From contig CM054116.1 in the NCBI GenBank assembly GCA_028673005.1, positions 148,487,173 to 148,551,172 on the forward strand: 64,000 nucleotides of DNA. Direction: 5' to 3'. Positions 61,701 through 64,000 of the stretch are shown piece by piece. A program made the translations under genes and the position numbers. The notes beneath the pieces were generated by a model. That model made no database searches, was not told where the DNA came from, and was given only the letters and a program-made list of their open reading frames with translations. This DNA is from Tanypteryx hageni (lineage: Eukaryota; Arthropoda; Insecta; Odonata; Petaluridae). How positions within the stretch are numbered: position 1 is the first letter of the stretch; the number at the start of each line of letters is the position of its first letter.

Positions 61701-62460
61701 GGAGGACGGGATGAGAGGGAGGACGGGAGGGAGGGAGGACGGGAGTGAGGGAGGACGGTAGGGAGGGAGTACGGGAGGGAGGGAGGACGGGAGTGAGGGA
61801 GGACGGGAGGGAGGGAGGACGGGCGGGAGGGAGGACGGGAGGGAGGGAGGACGGGAGCGAGGGAGGACGGGAGGGGAGGGAGGACGGGATGGAGGGAGGA
61901 CGGGAGTGAGGGAGGACGGGAGGGAGGGAGGACGGGAGTGGAGAGGTGGAGGGAGGACGGGAGGGAGGGAGGACGGGATGGAGAGGAGAGGAGTACGGGA
62001 GGGAGGGAGGACGGGAGTGAGGGAGGACGGGAGGGAGGGAGTACGGGAGGGAGGGAGGACGGGAGGGAGGGAGGACGGGAGTGAGGGAGGACGGGAGGGA
62101 GGGAGGACGGGAGGGAGGGAGGACGGGAGGGAGGACGGGAGGGAGGGAGGACGGGAGTGAGGGAGGACGGGAGGGAGGGAGGACGGGAGGGAGGACGGGA
62201 GTGAGGGAGGACGGGGAGGGAGGGAGGGACGGGAGGGAGGGAGGACGGGAGGGAGGACGGGAGGGAGTACGGGAGGGAGGGAGGACGGGAGGGAGGGGAG
62301 GACGGGAGGGAGGGGGACGGGAGGGTGGGAGGACTGGAGGGAGGGAGGACGGGAGGGAGGGAGGACGGGAGGGAGGGAGGACGGGAGGGTGGGTGGACTG
62401 GAGGGAGGGAGGACGGGAGGGCGGGAGGACGGGCGGGAGGGAGGACGGGAGTGAGGGAAA

Positions 62461-62578
62461 ATGAGAGAGAGGGAGGATGGGAGGGAGGGAGATAGGGAGG
62501 AGGGAGGATGGGAGGGAGGGAGATAGGGAGAGAGGGAGGATTGGAGGGAGGGAGATAGGGAGAGAGGGAGGATGGGAG
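62461..62578 (+). repeat. Transition between the minisatellite and the LINE tail
   Basis: Units change to GGGAGGATGGGAGGGAGGGA plus GATAGGGAGAGA, about 35-37 bp, three copies. They are intermediate in composition between GGGAGGGAGGAC and the (GATA)n tail that follows. Confidence 0.85.
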
Positions 62579-63204
62579 GGATAGATAGATAGATAGATAA
62601 TCGTCTTTATTCGGGCGAAATTTAGACCAGAAGGTCCATTCTTACATTTAACCCTTCGTCAATATAATAAACACAAGAAAATGAATAAAATAAGGTATAA
62701 CAAAATACATTATGTACCTAAATCATACTAATTAAAAAGATTAAATTGAATACAGATTTGTGTTTGTGGAGAAAATCTAGGTAAAAACAGACATGTCCTC
62801 CCTAGCAAAACCCACGCAGGAAAACACCCACTAAGAAGGGGGGTGTGAAAAACCTGCGAAAACCCTAGATAGTGTACATATGGTAATACAAAACTACAAC
62901 ATTAAATAGGAAGGAGTATGTACAGTGGGAGAGTTCGTATATACAGCGTAATTATATACCGTCATAAAAAAGTACACGTAAAGGTAATAGCGTAATGTAA
63001 ACAAGAAATATACAAGTATGCAGAATGAGATGAAATATGCATGAAATATATACAATGAATGAATATAAAGAATGTTGTTGGGGCATGCATATTATAAGAA
63101 AGCAGGAAAAGATATAAAATACATAAATAATATAATAAAATATAAAATAATATAAAACAATAGCAAAATAAAAACAACACAAAAAAATACAAACAATAGA
63201 AGAA

Positions 63205-63335
63205 AGAATATATATATACACACCCATACACATATATACACATATATATATACACATATGTATATATACATACATATACATACATATATACATATATACA
63301 TACATACATACACACACACACATACATACATATGT
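63205..63335. repeat. TATA/CATA/CACA microsatellite in the LINE 3' UTR
   Basis: Mixed (TA)n, (CATA)n and (CA)n runs. The Tyr/Cys/Val-rich minus-strand frames across it are low-complexity translations. Confidence 0.9.
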
Positions 63336-63461
63336 ATACATATAAACAATACACAAAATATATAAAAACAATACAAAATTATATTAAGAAATAGAAAATA
63401 ATATAAGACAATACAAAAAAAACATGAGTAAGGATAATTTATGGGGAGTGTAAAGAGATGA

Positions 63462-64000
63462 TTAAGGATTACTTTGTTGTTTAAGAAAGTGAGTGACACA
63501 GGTGCGTTTGAATGAGTTTAAAGAGGGAGATGTTTTAAAATTCTCATCTAAGTTATTCCAGAGTCGGCAACCGGAGACTTGAAAGGATTTATTGTAGATA
63601 TTCGTCCTGTGATGAGGAATAAGGAGGTTATTCTTGCCTCTAGTATCCCGCTTGTGTACTGTGTTGATTTCATTGAAGAGGGAAGAGAGGTAGTCAGGTT
63701 TGTTATAAGTAAGGATTTTGTACATTTGCATCAGGGTATGTAAGTTCCTTCGAGCGTCAAGTTTGAGCCATGAAAGATTATTGTAATGTTCGCTAATGTG
63801 GTCGCTCTGTTTAAGGTCACCGATGAATCTCATGCAGGAGTTTTGTGTGCGTTGAAGTTTTAATGCCAATTCACAGGAGAGATCATTATAAACAACATCA
63901 CAATAGTCAAAGTGAGGAAATAGGAGTGTGGTCACTAAGAGTTTACGTAAGGAATTAGGTAATAAGTTTTTGAGTTTTTTGAGAGAGTGCAAGGAGGAGT
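63462..64000 (-). CDS. Family B LINE ORF2 C-terminal part (reverse transcriptase thumb and tail), partial
   Basis: Open from the window edge for about 179 codons, no stop or shift. It begins in the thumb (LRKLLVTTLLFPHFDYCDVV), then KLQRTQNSCMRFIGDLKQSD, LSWLKLDARRNLHTLMQMYK, HRTNIYNKSFQVSGCRLWNN and the terminal SFKRTCVTHFLKQQSNP. The catalytic YADD lies upstream, outside the window. RT thumb/C-terminal segments of Jockey/CR1-like LINEs show this L-Q-R-x-x-N and R-x-I-Y-x-K-S-F pattern. Intactness suggests a recent insertion. The element drives target-primed reverse transcription in principle; whether this copy is full length cannot be seen. Confidence 0.85.
   Translation of the reverse strand, partial: SSLHSLKKLKNLLPNSLRKLLVTTLLFPHFDYCDVVYNDLSCELALKLQRTQNSCMRFIGDLKQSDHISEHYNNLSWLKLDARRNLHTLMQMYKILTYNKPDYLSSLFNEINTVHKRDTRGKNNLLIPHHRTNIYNKSFQVSGCRLWNNLDENFKTSPSLNSFKRTCVTHFLKQQSNP

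Larger units (their letters stand above)
38784..62460 (+). repeat. Giant G-rich minisatellite, GGGAGGGAGGAC units, about 23.7 kb
   Basis: Units are GGAC spaced by one or more GGGA/GGGAGGGA blocks, mainly 12, 8 and 16 bp. Variants (GTGAGGGAGGAC, GTACGGGAGGG, GGCGGGAGGG, GGGTGGGAGGACTGG, GATGGAGGG) recur in blocks, showing higher-order repeats. For example, a GATGACGGGAGGGATTGAGG marker is at 40188, 41681 and 45056, and a CGATAGTGAG marker at 44218, 47561, 49835, 56372 and 60504. The plus strand has almost no T. GGGAGGGAGGACGGGAGGG fits the canonical G-quadruplex pattern. Stop-free frames encode (Gly-Gly-Arg-Glu/Thr/Asp)n only because of composition. Family B LINE tails are embedded near 38.9, 39.2 and 40.6 kb. 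Confidence 0.98.
62579..64000 (-). mobile_element. Family B non-LTR retrotransposon, 3' portion, runs off the window
   Basis: The 3' terminus is marked by (TATC)n on the element strand, preceded by TAAATTTCGCCCGAATAAAG and a AAGAATGGACCTTCTGGTC block, including an AATAAA signal about 20 bp before the tail. The 3' UTR is about 0.8 kb (62654-63461). It is A-rich, with a TA/CA microsatellite at about 63205-63330. Coding sequence continues past 64000. Confidence 0.9.

Noticed and set aside
38784..62460. CRISPR array or telomere
   Set aside because: No unique spacers between fixed repeats, and the unit is not a TTAGG-type telomere motif.
39551..62464. Dozens of long plus-strand reading frames encoding ([16 protein letters not shown])n proteins up to 570 residues
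   Set aside because: The repeat contains no T-starting stop codons, so several frames stay open at once with the same GR-rich content; unit variants and indels show no frame conservation; no start context, splice signal or non-repeat domain.
62952..63499. Tyr/Cys/Val-rich minus-strand frames that look like membrane proteins
   Set aside because: They translate the TA/CA microsatellite in the LINE 3' UTR; several overlapping frames have the same character.

Overview
The window looks like transposon-dense, gene-poor DNA of an arthropod, probably an insect. The unique DNA is AT-rich. The mobile elements include hAT, piggyBac, Tc1/mariner, pogo, CR1-type LINEs and a protein-primed family B DNA polymerase of Polinton/Maverick type. 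One leader has an arthropod-style TATA plus TCAGT initiator. I found no intact host gene, rRNA gene, CRISPR array or bacterial-style operon. The species assignment is inference.

Layout. 1-2.3 kb: minus-strand decayed Polinton-type polymerase with a large internal deletion. 3.4-4.4 kb: two small unrecognised ORF remnants. 4.4-11.6 kb: a 335-bp inverted repeat flanking a CR1-type LINE with PHD-esterase ORF1 and endonuclease/RT ORF2. A 1.7-kb piggyBac element interrupts ORF2 and its TTAA duplication is visible. 13.3-16.3 kb: a roughly 720-bp tandem satellite, then a Tc1-like pseudogene containing a 291-bp hAT-type MITE. 20.3-27.9 kb: two inverted copies of an interspersed repeat (here family X). 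The left copy is split by a second CR1. Between the copies lie a 3.27-kb hAT element with perfect 8-bp duplication (hAT-1) and a palindromic unit carrying tRNA-like sequence. 28.4-29.35 kb: a fold-back element followed by a 106-bp tandem array. 29.57-32.36 kb: a nearly complete 2.79-kb hAT (hAT-2) with perfect 8-bp duplication and only two obvious lesions. 32.9-34.8 kb: a decayed LINE (family B) and a purine-rich minisatellite holding a LINE tail. 35.87-36.96 kb: a pogo-type element. 37.53-38.40 kb: a piggyBac-type MITE. 38.78-62.46 kb: about 23.7 kb of minisatellite built on GGGAGGGAGGAC. 62.58 kb to the end: the 3' part of a better preserved family B LINE on the minus strand, running off the window.

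How the parts relate. Nearly everything is explained by nested insertion and decay, and target duplications give a relative order for several events. The most unusual structure is the giant strand-asymmetric, G-quadruplex-capable array. Both ends, and three internal sites, carry the same LINE 3' tail, and a higher-order organisation shows that tail and minisatellite were amplified together. Long GR-rich reading frames in the array are a by-product of its stop-free composition and are not annotated as genes.
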